A stretch of DNA of 64,000 bases. It comes from Pascua guehoae. Its lineage: Eukaryota; Basidiomycota; Tremellomycetes; Trichosporonales; Trichosporonaceae. Numbering within the stretch: the stretch's first letter is position 1; the number at the start of each line of letters is the position of its first letter. Position numbers and translations under genes: made by a program. The stretch is taken from the NCBI GenBank assembly GCA_001600415.1, contig BCJX01000021.1, positions 248,001 through 312,000 on the forward strand. The letters are read 5' to 3'. Shown here in pieces: positions 30,087-43,190 of this stretch. The notes below the pieces were generated by a model. The model searched no databases. It worked only from the letters and a program-made list of their open reading frames with translations, and had not been told where the DNA came from.

Positions 30087-33000
30087 ATGGACGACGCTGT
30101 TCCTGGCCTTCGAGCCGCCCTCCGGCAGTATGAGTCCCAAAAGGTCCAAGAGCGAAAGAAGGGCCTCCAGAGTCTCCGCGAGATCTTCAGCAACCGCGAG
30201 AACCTGGAAGTCTTTCATGAAACAGCGAGTCGTCATAATGGTCACGGATGGAGTTCCTTCTTCGAATGCCTGTTCAAGGCGGTTCGCAGCGAGAAGCTTG
30301 CGGTCATGAAGTCTGGTGGCCGGACGGGTGAGCCTTCCTTCGTTCCTTCGTTCGTTCGTTGCTTCCTTCCTTTGTCCGACTTACCTTTCTACTGCGACCT
30401 TTTACGTTGTTAGTCATCGTACGCTGACGCTATGCAGCTGAGGCTCGTTTTGCTGAGTATGTTGGCTTTGTGCGCTCCATGGCTGAGCGTACCGTGCTGC
30501 TCCTTGCCCCTCGGCCTTTCATGAAGCTCTTTTCGCACATGACATCGCTTCTCGTGTGGGATGGGCGGATATTTGAGCCTGTCGCAATCGATTACGCAAA
30601 GGCACTGCGCACCCTGCTCTCTCACCCGCCGCATCTCGAGTATCTCGACGGCGCGAGTTGGCGGGTGCTGATGAACATTTGTTGGGCGGCGATCCTTGGC
30701 GACCGCATCTCGATTGACCCCGAGTGGCAGGATGCAGGCGAGATGGGAGAGTGCAGCGAAGACGACAGGTCTGAAGCCGAGGATGTTCCCCAAAGGCGCT
30801 ATACTATCCCGGCTTCCATTGCGAACGAAATTATCACCCTCATCCCCATTCTTCTCACGAGCACAAGTGCGCCACTCGTTCCCCAACCCAGCTTTGGCGA
30901 TTCCTCGATAAACCAGCCTGCACTGGGCTTTCCGATCCTCCTCAAGATCCATCGGTACATCTCCCAGCAGCCATCGAATTCGGTCGTGCCTCTCGAGATC
31001 TTCCGCGCACTCAATCTCGTCCTCGCCGAATTGGAGCTGAACTGCAAGGAAAAGTTCACTGCCGCTGCTATCAAACTGTTTCCTCAGCTTGTCGGAATCT
31101 GGACATCAAGGAACAAGGGAGACCTTTCTCTGCGAGAGCAAGTGCTCATCGCTCTTCGCATGATGCTTCCATTCGTCTCGAATTCGTCCCTCACCGAACA
31201 AGCCGACAAGGAGGTGATTCGTGAGGCGATGTGTCGGATTATGGACAATATTGCCAAGGAGGCCGGATCCAGGGGAGCGATAAAGCCCCTCGATCTGGAA
31301 ACTCTGAGGTTCCGTGCGTCAACAGCACGAGGAGATGATGGTGCACGGCCGTTTGAACGGACTGCAGTAGCGGTGAGAACATTTAATCCACATGACCCAT
31401 TTACTGACTTGGCAGGCTGGATTTGAATTCGATGCATCGCAAGCAATCAACTGGACGGCCATCGAATTGTATGCCGATTGTTGTTACGAAGTGGGTATTG
31501 GTTTCTAGAAAGTTCGCGCTAACCCCCATCAGATCCACTGCGGACACACTTCTGTGTCTGCAGCGGCGCCATCCACATCTCAAACCCAGAGGCGCAAACG
31601 ACAACGAACAGAAAGTAGCCTCGACAAGCTTCTGAACCTCACACTTGGCGATATGGCACAACTGGCCACGCAGGTCCTTGTCTTCGTTCTCGACAGGCAC
31701 TGGCATAGCATTCACGAGGAAGAGGGTACCGTGATCAAGCAGAAGCTCTTGGAACTACTTGACGACGACGACAACGTTGTCCAGTCGTGGGCATTTGTCG
31801 GCCTGTCGTGTCTCGCTGTCATTGACGACGCGCCATCAACAGAGGGGCCCAACCCCACGTTTTCCATGACTCCATCAGCACTGGCCTCGCGGAGGCGTAT
31901 TGAGCAAGACTCCTGGGAGAGGCTGTGGGCTCACGCAACCCAAAAGGCCTCATCTGAGACAATGTCGCGAGCAGCTTGCAACGCTGCCGATGCTATTCTC
32001 AGGACGGGCAAAGTCGACCGTTCGCGCTGCGTGCGAGACGTCCACACGCTCCTGAAAAACGTCGACATTCAAGGGCCCCCCGTAGTCTCCGATGCGTCGT
32101 GCTCCTTTCTGGCCAGCTGCCTGGCATGCGTGCAGTCTGATGCTGGATTGTACTCTGCCAACCTCGAGGACAAGGTGCTCGAGTGGTTTTCCAAGACATT
32201 TATTGTCGACGGAGCCAGCCGCGCGCGATCGAGGATAAGCTCGGCCACTCCCGCCAACCATCTCAATCTTCTGGCGTCGATTTGCAACTTTGCGGGCGGT
32301 ACGATCGCCGATGCCACGGTTCTCGAACAACTTCCCGACTGTCCTGTTGTCAATCGTGTATTGGAAGAGGCAGAAACCTATCGATTGCGTCAAGTCATCC
32401 TGTACAGCAAGATGCCGCCATACAAAGAACCAAAGGTGGAGCCTCCAGCAACACCCCCTCACGAGTCGGCGACGTTGGACACCGACTCGCTCAACTTTCT
32501 GGACGGCAGACCGCGCAAGTTGTCAGATGTGCTCCGCGTGAACCTCGACGTCGTGATCGAAGAGTGGGCGCAAGCGGACCGCCCGACACTTAACACTCCA
32601 CAGCGGCTGCGAAAGAGCATTGACTTCATCGTGCTCGTCCTCGCTTTCCAAGCTTGTATCCAGGTCAACGGCCTGCGCCCAGACGTGCCTGGATGCCTTC
32701 AACGAGCCGCAGGCCTTCTCGAAACTCTCATCCCATCCCTCCGGCAGCTCTCGGATCATGTGCCAGTGCAACACCTGGTTTGGAGTGGCTTTGCTCCCCT
32801 TTATCGCGGGAGGATCATCCTCCCAGACGTTTGGCCGATACTGCTCCCACCCGACACGACGTCCGGCATCCGACGCGACATTCTTCCTCTCGAGCGGTAT
32901 GCTAGTAGTGTACCCGAGCCAACCTCCGAGGATTGCAACGACGCCCTCTTGTCCGTGGTGTGGAAGAAGCACGAGGTGAGTCTTCTTTAGGCCGCTTTGT

Positions 33001-36000
33001 TGTATTGACATTCAGACGCGCGATGTGCTGTCTGTGGTTTTAAGCGCTGCAAAGGACGTGTTGGAAACCATCCGGGCGCCCAACCAAGGAGGTAACGGCG
33101 GGCCCGACTACATGGACGACGACGACTTTGGCCCGATCCGGAACGTGGATGCGGACGCTGTTCCGCAGTCGTTCGAGGCAAAGCAGTGCCAACGATCGAC
33201 CTCACTATTGCTAAAGACTTTGGTGGACCTCCGGCTTCGTGGCGTCAAGTTTGCCTCTACCGACCATAGACCGACTGCCGACAACGTCCTGATCAACACT
33301 CTGATCTCCTCCGATGGTGACCGCTTTACCCAGTTGGGGTTTGTGGTGTGTGACGCTGTCGTTCAGGGATCGTTGCGCTTGACTGTGAGCGCCGTTCGTC
33401 ATCTCCTCGAAGAGATTTGCTGCCGCCTGAATTCGTACGCCTTCAAACGCGATGGCGAGATGGCCCGCTTCGTCCTCGTCTTCCTTACTCGTTCCGCATC
33501 TATATGGCTTTCGCCAGACAGCGGGGAGTGTGAACGCGCCATCGACATTGCAGCACACTTCGTGAAGAAGGCCGAGGCCCGTGAATTTCCATGGTGGAAG
33601 GCCCGCCTCCAGCTGCTGCTCTTCATCGACGAATACCTCGATTACGATCCGACATTCAACACGTGGCATCGCATGTCGGAAACAGAGGAAGCTGACATTG
33701 TGATGGGCGGGCAACCTCGTGATATTTGGGGGCCACTGCCTGTCGTTCTCCTCGCCACGTCTGATCCCGACGCGCGTGTCCGGTTCCGCGCTGCATCCTC
33801 GGCCGCCGGACTGCACTACCTTGGCGACCTTCCGGCAGATCAGAAGCGTGAAGCGTACTTTGATCCGCTGGAGAGACAGAGCAAGTTGGAGTTGGAGGAC
33901 TGCACTTGGGACCACCATCTCACCAATGTTTTGTGGAAGCTCAACACGTGCATTGCCAGCGATCACCACCGGGGGGCGACAATCTTCCACCTGTATGAGG
34001 TGGCCGTGTGTTCATCATGGTTCCTGCCCTACATCCAGTCGGGTCTGGACGCTGTGTCACTCCGTTTGGGTCTCACTTCGCCCAAGAGCTTATTCCAACC
34101 CTACGCCAACATTATCGTCACTAGTCTGCTCGCCACCAAACAGCTCCCCTTGAGCCTGCCTTCAGCACTCTACGGGTGTTCTACGCGCAAAGAGTTTGCA
34201 GCACTCTGCCTGGAGATGGTAGGAGCTTCACTCCTCAGTGAACGAAGCGACGAAGCCACCCGTGTCGCGAGCCACAACTTCTTCGATGATCTGTGTCACG
34301 CCGTGCGCACCCCTTCCGACCTTGCGACTGAGCGCCACCTTCCCCTCGCTGCATCGATTGCCGTTGCTACCGCCGCCGCCGATGAACCCGATGACTCGGA
34401 TCTTCATGGTTGGGACCGTGTTGCGAAGGCAGCCGTCCGGAGCCTGCCTAGAGACCCTGCAACTCTCAACAACTTCCTGTCTGCAAATGTCGAATCGGTT
34501 GTTGCCAATCTTTTCGGTCTCATTGATGCGGCGCTTGGCAACGCCGAAATCACAGCCCTTCTCAATCGCTTCGCCAAAGGCAACCCAGGAGACACCTTCG
34601 CAATGCTCATGGCCCACGATGGCAACGCGGCGGATGCACCTCCGGCTTTGTGGCCCGCAACCAGTGTGCTGGGTGTGCTGCGCGCCCAAGCTGTCTTGAA
34701 GGCTTGGTACCGAAACATGTCCAAGGGGCGTATGGTGTTTAACGCTCTCATTCGCCTGTTTCACGCCATCAACGAGGCGTATCTCGTCAACGAGCAGAGA
34801 CGCTACCTGCGCTGCCTTGCGATATTGGTGTCGTTCTACCCCAACGAGTTTGACGACCCGACCATTCTATACGAGTTCCTTCGCAACGTCGTCGAGCTTC
34901 TTGGCCAGGACGATATCGGCGAGGTGGTCCTCTCCATGCTGCAGTGGGGGTTCGACAAGCTTCCTAATCTTCAGAAAGCACCACCACAGCTTGTCGACCT
35001 CCTCATCAACCTTGGATCGGCCTACAACAAGCTTCGTTCGAATCCATCGCTCAGTCTCGTCGCCAGGCGCCTCGACACTTGGATTATCAGCAAGGCAAAG
35101 TTCTGGCAAAGATCCGACAGGATGGTGGACGCACTCCCCGTTGCCCTCGTCTTCTGGCCCTCGGCCTGGACTGAACACTTTCCGCATGTTTACGAACCCG
35201 TCTTCACTGACCTCGCTGCCTTCGCCGAGACGATCAACGTCCAAGATCCGATGGCTCTTTGTCGCCGGCTCGCAGCGGCAACACAAACAGGCGACAAGTC
35301 TGAGAACAAGGATACGTTTTTGTCCACCTTTTGGTTTCTCCGAAAGTCGCTCACATCCTCGCTATGGGAGCACGGTGGTGCCATGGCGTTCCTCGACCTT
35401 CTGTACATGGCGGACGGTGAGGTCCATGCGCCGTCGTTCAACGCGATCAAACGTCTCACTGGGCGAAGCCAGACAATCGAAGGAGCAAGGAGCCTCTCCA
35501 AGAAAGTCGACCCCGAGCAAAACCTACGGGCCATCGTATTGGACAAGGTCGTCAAACAGACTGAAGCGGACAACTACCAATTGCGCACCATCGCGTTCGC
35601 GGTACTTGGCATGACCCTTTCGCTGCTCAAGTCGAAACAAGACGAGAAGAAGGCCCCGCCACTGTCCCCGCGTATTGACAGCCTCCTCGTTCGCCTTGTT
35701 CCTGCCGCGCCGCCGCCAATGCCTCAAGAGCCCAACCTGAAGGTGCTCGTCGACGAGCCTGGCTGGGTTTCCAAAGATCGCCCGCACGATCGCTGGGCGC
35801 GAGAACTCGCCACGCTCCTTTATGCGCTGGCATCACAGGACGACGCATTTTATTCATGCCTACAGCCGCTGTTGGTCGCCAAGGGCGACGCTGCTACCGA
35901 CTTACTTCCAGTTCTCGTCCAGGCCGTGCTCACCTGTGGTAGCAAAGCCCACTTGGAGGAGACCATGCAGCGGGTGGACATCCTATCGGACCATTTTACG

Positions 36001-39000
36001 CAACTCCTGCAGTTCCCGTCGGCGGCGACCGAGACGATTGAAACAATTATCCAGATTGTTCTTCATCTTCGGAACCACAAGCCACCGTGGAGTACTGGCG
36101 GCTCAGGGGAGCTCGCGTACAACCACTGGCTCCGCATTGACCCACTTGTCCTGAGCGAGGCGGCGGGACGCTGTGGCGCGTTTGCAAGTTCACTGCTTTT
36201 CCTCGAGCAAGCAAACGACCGTGACGACCAAGATGGCCAAGACCTCGACCTATCAAGCACACGTGTGCAGAAGGTGAGGTTGAAAGACTGGGTTGAACTG
36301 ACCTCAGATCATGTATGACATCTATAGCAACGTCGAGGATCCCGACGGTTTCTACGGCATTCAGAACAACGACGTCATGGACTCTTTGCAACGCCGCCTC
36401 GAGCACGAGGGGCAGCCGATGCGTGCACTCGGGTACAACCTTGCCGCGTTTGAAGCAAATGCCTCGTCCTCATCATCGCAACCGCTTATCGCCGCGTTGC
36501 GCAACTTCCACGACCTGGGGTTCAACAGCATGGCAGGCTGGGTGATGCGCTCGGCTCGGAGCAACCAAGTGACCCAAAGCAACTCGGACCCCCTCTTCCT
36601 TGAGCTTGCTTGGCGCATGGGTGACTGGGACGTGCCTCTCTCGCCCAAGCTTGCCGCCACGTCGGCAGGACGCTTCTACACGGCCTTGCGGGCCGTACAT
36701 CGTGAGCGCGACCATGACGTTGCCCGGAACACAGTGGATTCCGCCATTCGAGAGGAGATGGCCTGCCTCCAGGATATTGGCATGGAGCGCATGACTGAGA
36801 TCAAAAAGGTCGCTCTCAATCTCGTTTGCCTGCGCGACATTGCCCAGTGGATATCGACACCGATGCAGAAAGCCATTAACCAGGGCAACTTTGAAGGCCC
36901 GAAGGTCTCGGGTTTTGTAAACTTGGACCCATCGTTTGAGTGAGTTTTGTCGGGGTGGATCACAGGAGTTAATATCACAGGTTTTCGAAAGCCGAGCGAC
37001 TTTCAGCGACTCGCCAGTCGCTCATCCGTTCGGCCCGCGCGAGGGAAAGCAAGCACCTCATTGGTGACCTTGTTACCGAGCAATCGGAGGAACTGGCAAA
37101 GCTCGAGATTGCATCTCACCTGCGTCTGAGTGAACTTGCACGCAAGGACGGCAATCTACAAGAAGCTGTCAACGCTATGGCCGCAGTGCGCCAACTCGAC
37201 GTCAACAGGAGCACGCCATCATTTGCCGCCCAGAACGAGTTGAGCCAAGTTTTGTGGGCCCAGGGCGAGCATGGACTGGCGATCCAACATGTCACTGCGT
37301 TTGCCAATTCGCTCAACTCGGAAGATCCCAAAGAGGGCGGCCGTCAGGCAGTGCTCCACGGACGTGCTGCATTTTGGACATCGCTCGCCAAGCTCAAGTC
37401 GGCAGAGGAGATCAAAGCGGCATCCACAGACGCCATGCATCGCGCGCATCATTACCAGGTCGACCAGCGCGAACAGGGGCAATTGGCGCACGACTTTGCA
37501 GTGTTTGCGGACAGGCATTATGTGTGGCTGTCCAAGTCACCAGAGCTCGAGAGGCTCAAGTCGTTTGTTGTCCGCAGGAAGGGCGACTTTCAGCGGTTGG
37601 ATGCCAGCTTGCGGTCGACGCCAGGGAGCACGAGGCACATGGACAAGGATCTGCAAGAGCTGGACGACGAGCGCAAAGCCAAACAGGAGCTCGACAACCA
37701 ACTGCGGGCGTACCTCGGACATACCTTGCAGAGCTACGCCACGGCCCTCTACCTTTCAGACGAGTTTGACGATTCAATCACCCGCTTGTGCTCCGTCTGG
37801 CTCGAACACGACCACGACGAGTATGCAAACCAAAAGTTTGCGCCTCGTCTGTCGCAAATTCCGTCGCACAAGTTTATCGTGCTTGGACCCCAGCTCGCCG
37901 CCAGGCTGGATCTCCCACCAAAGCGTACCACCTTCAATGCCAACCTCAACAAATTGATGCTCCGCGTTGCACAGGACCACCCGTACCACATCTTGTACCA
38001 GATCATCATGCTGGTGCCGTATCGCAGCCCAAAAGCTCGGACCAAGACACCCGATACGCCCGCTGGCCGCAGCGCTGCAGCCAAGGAGATTATGACGACC
38101 CTTGCTGCTGACCAGACAAACGGACTGGCGCGCGAGGCGAGCAAGCAGATGACGTTATTCGCCAACATGGCCGTCGACTGGTGCAACGTCAAGCACGACG
38201 GCGCCAAGCCTGGGTCCCAGCTCCAGACGACCGATGATTGCCCACTGAGACAGTGTCGAGGATTGGGCATTCCTGTCGCGACAGTCATACCTCCCGTGGA
38301 CCCGGAGCGCAAGTATGCGAATGTCCCGACGCTTGCCAACTACCGATCCACGTACAAGCTTGCGGGTGGTATTCACCGCCCAGCGATCATGAGGTGCTAC
38401 GACTCACTGGCCCAGGAACACGTGCAGCTGGTATGTGGGCGTTTTGCTTCTTGTGGGCTAACAGGACAGTTTAAGGGCGAGGACGAGGTGCGCCAGGACG
38501 CGGTGATGGAGCAGGTGTTTGAAATGACCAACCGGCTGTTGAAACGTGACCGGCGTGCGAATGTACGCAACCTCAAGTTTCGAACATATACCGTCATTGC
38601 GCTTGCAAACCGCACGGGTATCATCCAGTTTGTGGGCAACACGACGGCCATCGGCGACTGGCTCAAGGACGCGCATGCGCGATACCGCCTAGGCCTTGAC
38701 GTGTCCGCCGACGTGTTCCGCAAGGAAATGTTCAAGATCCAGGACAACGACCCAAACTCGCCCAGGTTGGTCACCACTTACCAAGAGAACATGAAGAATT
38801 TCAAGCCCGTCATGCGGCATTTCTTCACCGAGACGCGCCGCGAACCGCTCGCGTGGTTTACGATGCGGCTCAACTATGCGCGCAGCGTCGCCGTGACTTC
38901 AATGGTTGGGTACATGGTCGGGCTGGGCGACCGACACTGCTCCAATATTCTCCTCGATAAGGTCACCGGCGAGCTGGTGCAGATTGACTTTGGCATTGTG

Positions 39001-39574
39001 TTTGACGAGGTGAGTGACATGCATGCAAAAGGCGCCTCGTGCTGACGCATACTTTAGGGTGCCAAGTTGAGAATCCCTGAAAAGGTGCCGTTCCGACTCA
39101 CCAACGACATTGTCGACGGCCTCGGCATCACGGGCGTGGACGGCACGTTTAGGCAGTGCGCAGAGCACACGCTGCGCGTACTCCGCGACTCGTCCGAGCT
39201 CATCCTTACCGTCCTTGAGGTGTTCAAGCATGATCCCCTCTATGCCTGGTGAGTATGACAGGCCGTCCACTCTACTGATAGATATCCTGACACTGCACAG
39301 GGCCGGTGACCCGTCCAAGCTCCGACGCGCAGGTGGCGGCCGCGGATCGGACGCGGCTCAAACTTCAGGTCAGGACAAGGCTGAACGCGTTCTTGCGCGC
39401 ATCAGGCAGAAACTCGGCCGCGACCTCAGTGTCGAGTATGCCGTCAACCAGCTCATTCAGGAGGCGCGGAGTACAGAGAACCTGGCCAGGATCTTTACTG
39501 GTGAGTGTCTGAGGCCTGGAAGGAAGGGCCGTGCTCGTGCAATGCTAACGGCAGGCTGGCAATCGTGGCTCTAG
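30087..39574 (+). CDS. TEL1: Tel1/ATM checkpoint protein kinase
   Basis: Eleven exons: 30087-30327, 30438-31372, 31416-31490, 31533-32975, 33016-36273, 36308-36939, 36981-38430, 38470-39009, 39058-39248, 39301-39500 and 39555-39574, giving 2994 residues (human ATM about 3056). The N-terminus carries the TAN motif (KVQERKKGLQSLREIF), which marks Tel1/ATM rather than Mec1/ATR. A long helical-repeat region and FAT domain follow. The kinase domain has FKGEDEVRQDAVMEQVF, the catalytic loop GLGDRHCSNILLD (Asp about 2832) and IDFGIVFDE (Asp about 2851). The FATC end is TENLARIFTGWQSWL, split by a last intron. Tel1 is recruited to double-strand breaks by the MRX/MRN complex, signals damage and maintains telomeres. 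Introns are 34-110 nt. The 39-nt intron at 38431-38469 is a multiple of three and lacks stops, so retention would add 13 residues beside the ATP-binding region. Confidence 0.95.
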
Positions 39575-40041
39575 GTCGAGGAGACTACGAAGGAGAAGAC
39601 GACGACGACGAGAAGAGTAGACGGGGAAAGGACGAGCAGAAGTCTTAAGAGAAGAAGACGAGAGCAGACGAGGAGAAGAAGGAGAAGGAGAGGGCAAGAA
39701 GAGGAGCAGGTGCGAGACAGGTCGAGAGCGAGTGCAAGAGACAAGGAAGAGACCGACACGACAGACACCCTGCATAAGACAAGATACCTGTAGACTACCA
39801 CTGCCATGCATTGTAGAGTACAAAGCGACCACGTCCCGCGCAGTCGTGCCCGTTGCACAGCACGGGCAAGTATACACTGCATGACAGCGTTTCATTCGTC
39901 AGTGTCCACGTCGAGGCACGGCGAGGCAACACAATGCGTTTGCCGCCTCCGCCCAATCACTGTCCTTTTGAGGCCCATCTGGCCATTCCGCTCAACCGCG
40001 TCTCGCAAGCGGTCTCACACCCTGTCCACGTCTTGAGAGCG
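39575..40041. other. 3' flank of TEL1 with a long purine-rich tract
   Basis: 467 nt between the TEL1 stop and the convergent membrane-protein gene. From about 39580 to 39755 the plus strand is almost all G and A, rich in GAAGAAGAC, GAGAAGAAG and GAGGAG repeats. This is probably the TEL1 3' untranslated region. No protein gene is supported. Confidence 0.55.
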
Positions 40042-42748
40042 TCACGCGCCGTGATACGACGCGTGCCTGGGCATCCGCGGCGTCCGCGGCGGCGGCGCGG
40101 GGTGTGGTTCCAAGGACACTCCAAGCATGGGCTGGGGGCGCGGCTGTCGGTCCGAAGATACCCTGACGCTCGGGACGGACACGGGTCGGCTCCCGGACCG
40201 CGGCCGGATGACGAGCGGGGCCGTACGTGGTGGCCGGGGTGGGGGGGATGGTGCGCGTCGCGGAGCCGCGGGGGCGGTCGCTAGGGGAGCGGTCGCTGGG
40301 GGAGCGGGGGCTGGGAGAGCGGGCGCCTCGGGAGCAGGAGCCGTGGGAGCGGTCGAAGCCCGGCGCGGGGGCGGCGGAGGGGGAGGGGGAGCCTGGGCCA
40401 AAGTCTGCGGGGACGGAGGCGGGCGTGGGGAAGGGTACGGGCGCAGGGACGGCGACGGCGATGGGGAACGAGCCCGGGGCGCACCGGGGGAGGGGGGAGC
40501 GAGCGGCCGTGGTGGCGGCGACGACGAGTGGGGACGGGGCGGGAGGGGCCGGAAGACGAATGCGGGGAGTAAGGAGCCGACAATGGGCGTCTCGGTGCGG
40601 GTGTCGGGCGTGCTCGTGGGGGACATGGGGGTCATGTCTAGTGCGCGGTGGAAATGGCCGTCGCCGAAGGTCGTGTCCCCGTCTCCGTCTGCGTCTCCGT
40701 CGGCGTCGCGGTCCAAGTCGGCGCCGTCGGCGTCGAGTGGTTCCACGCGGCCCTGGCCGGCCGTTGCCACTTCCAACCCCAGCCCCAGGCCGACGAGACT
40801 GGTGGACGTTCCCGACGCCTCTCTTCTCGACTCGGACGACAGCCGGTGGCCAAACGTATGCTCCGACTCGCCCGAGCGCGTAGTGCCCATTGTCCCCAGC
40901 GTGCCTTGTGATGTGGGGCGGAAGGGCGCGAGGGCGTCCGGGTCCCTCGGCGTGGGAGGCGTGAACGGCGCATCGTCGCGGTCAATGACGATGACGATCG
41001 AGTCGTGTGAATTGTGCACGTCGTGGAGGAGTGCCGGCGGGAGAATGGGGTTGCGTTCGAGCTCGAGTGGACTGGGGCCCGGCTTGTGCTCGACTGTGAG
41101 CGGCGCCGAGATTGTCAGGCGGCGTGGGGGGGTGGGGGATGCCCCGTCAGAGCTGCAGAGACGGGCACGTTTCCTGATCGCCGGGAAACACCCGGGAACG
41201 ACAGAGACGTCTTCGGGCTCGCGGGGCGGTGGGGAGGGCGGGCGCGGCTGGCTTGGGCTGGGGGTTTCGCAGTCGATCACCGTGTGGGCTGGCAGATCGT
41301 GGAACTCGTGGTTGGCCTCGGATGGCGTCGGGGCGACCACCGGGCTGGCGATCTCCGGCGTGGAGTCATCGGGAGCAGCGACTCCCACGGACGGCACATT
41401 GTCCGAAACGCTGGCGCGTGGTTCACGGGCCGGAGCAGCCTGGGTCTTCTCAGTATCGACGGTCGACGCCCGCTTCCGTGGCAGCGTGAGGGTAAAGTCG
41501 CAGCGCAGGCAGTTGCAGCCCAACCATGTGCGATAGCAGTGGACAATGTCAGCGCTGATCAGGAGGACGCCTACGAAGAGACCGGTTGCACCTGAGCATC
41601 AGCTAGTGCAGAAGTGAGAGTCGTAGCTGACTTACCCTCGATGGCGCGCGGAGACCATTCTGCCTTCCAGCCGATGAACTCGATAACAATGTACGCCACA
41701 CCTGCGGCAGACACGGCGGCGAGGATGCACATCTCGCGCCACACGTCGCGGCGGGTGCGCTTTGGCGTGTCGTTGCGCATATTGCCGAATGCAAGCTCCC
41801 ATGCATCGTCGCCGACATGGTCGTGGTGACCGGGGTCCTGGTGGTCGCAGCCGGCACCCTCACAAAAGTGGCAGGCACTGCCGTTGTCGCTCGACTGGGC
41901 AATGCTGGCGGCTCGGTTGGGGCTGGGACACGCGCGGGGCGAGTTGGCCGAGCTGCGGCTCGGGACGGTGAACGAGACGGTGCTCGTCTCTCCTCCCCAC
42001 CACCGACTTGCATCGCGTGTGGTAATCAGCTTGTACACCACCACAGCCGCGAGGACGAGCGCAAGGCCGAGTGGGGCAAGCAGCGTCCCGGCGCGGAAGC
42101 GGTGCCACCACCCGAAATTGAGCTGGGCGTACATGCCCCACCATGCGCCGACGTGTCGGCGGTCTGCGGCCCACGCGACCAGGATAGCGACGAGGTCCAT
42201 GCTCGCATACGTCCAAGCGCCCGCGGTGGAGGCGACCGTCAGGCGTGCGGCCCGTGTCCTGTCCGTTTTCGCAGTGGGGGTCCTGAGTGCGAGCTGGGAC
42301 CCGTGTGTCAGTCTCCTCATTTTCAGGTCGATGTCTAGAGTACAAAAACAGGGAAGAAAAACTACGACATACCAGCGCGAACACGGGCAGGTGGGCCACG
42401 ACGACCGTCGTGAAGAAGTTCACCCTGCGTGTTAGAGGCATGTGGGATGCAGCCGAGTCATGGTGCTTACAAGATGGCATCAATATCAAGCAGCCCGGCG
42501 TGTGTGCTGGGCCCATAGCGAACAATAAGGCTTTCGAGCACCACGAGCGCCGAGCGGACCACGGCCGCCAGCACCAAGGACAGCGCGGGGAGGTTGTTGA
42601 GACTGCGCTTGATCGGGTTGGTCGGGGGTGGGACGAGGAGGGGGGGAAGAAGAAGCGCGAGGATGACCGCAGACGCAATGGAGATCCCTGGGGGTGAGCG
42701 TAGAAAACAATAGAGCAACTTACCTTGGTAGACGGTGAATGCTCCCAT
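40042..42748 (-). CDS. Seven-helix membrane protein with a long Pro-rich cytoplasmic-type tail, unrecognised
   Basis: Exons on the minus strand are 42724-42748, 42471-42687, 42373-42424, 41636-42293 and 40042-41591, giving 833 residues. Seven hydrophobic segments are visible: near residues 10-27, 42-65, 78-100, 125-140, 170-190, 280-300 and 320-337. The loop between segments 5 and 6 contains a Cys/His cluster (CHFCEGAGCDHQDPGHHDH). After segment 7 come Cys residues (CNCLRCDF) and then a tail of about 480 residues, very rich in Pro, Ser and Arg. The layout resembles a G-protein-coupled receptor, but I see no signature of the fungal Ste2, Ste3 or cAMP-receptor families. The junction between exons 3 and 4 is the least certain; the one used keeps the frame and has a CTGAC branch site. 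Confidence 0.7.
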
Positions 42749-43190
42749 TGTTCGATGGACAAGTGTGCGAGTGGTGGGCGATGGACAATGGCGACCAGGT
42801 TGTTATAGCAGGATGGGTGGGTTTGGATTGTCCCGTGTGTGTGAAGGCTGGTTGTCGGCACCCTCGAGGGTAGCTGCGGTCAGGCCGCTCGGTGAGTATC
42901 AATAGCGATCAGTGTGGTAGGGTGATTGAGGGGTAGGGGGGATGTTGCGACCATGCAGTAATGCAAGAGGGGCTGGAGCGACTTGGGCGGCCTGAGTGCG
43001 GTGGCGAGAGAAACACAATGGATGACCGCTATGCATACAATGAAAGAGGCCCGAGGTCCGGCATGGTCGGTGTTGGCCAACATTTCAAGGTCGTGTGTGG
43101 ACCCCCATGCAACGACTCCTCGCGGACCCCGGGTGCGAGCAAAGGGGTAGTAACCCCGACAAACTCCCCGAGCTCGCTCGGCTATGCTCG
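42749..43190. other. Intergenic region between two minus-strand genes
   Basis: 442 nt holding the 3' end of WDR83 and the promoter of the seven-helix protein gene. No further feature was seen. Confidence 0.5.

Noticed and set aside
40127..41536. Plus-strand open frame of 469 codons opposite the seven-helix protein gene
   Set aside because: It is a Gly/Arg-rich shadow of the Pro-rich tail. The minus strand has continuous membrane segments, matching splice phases and a sensible start.
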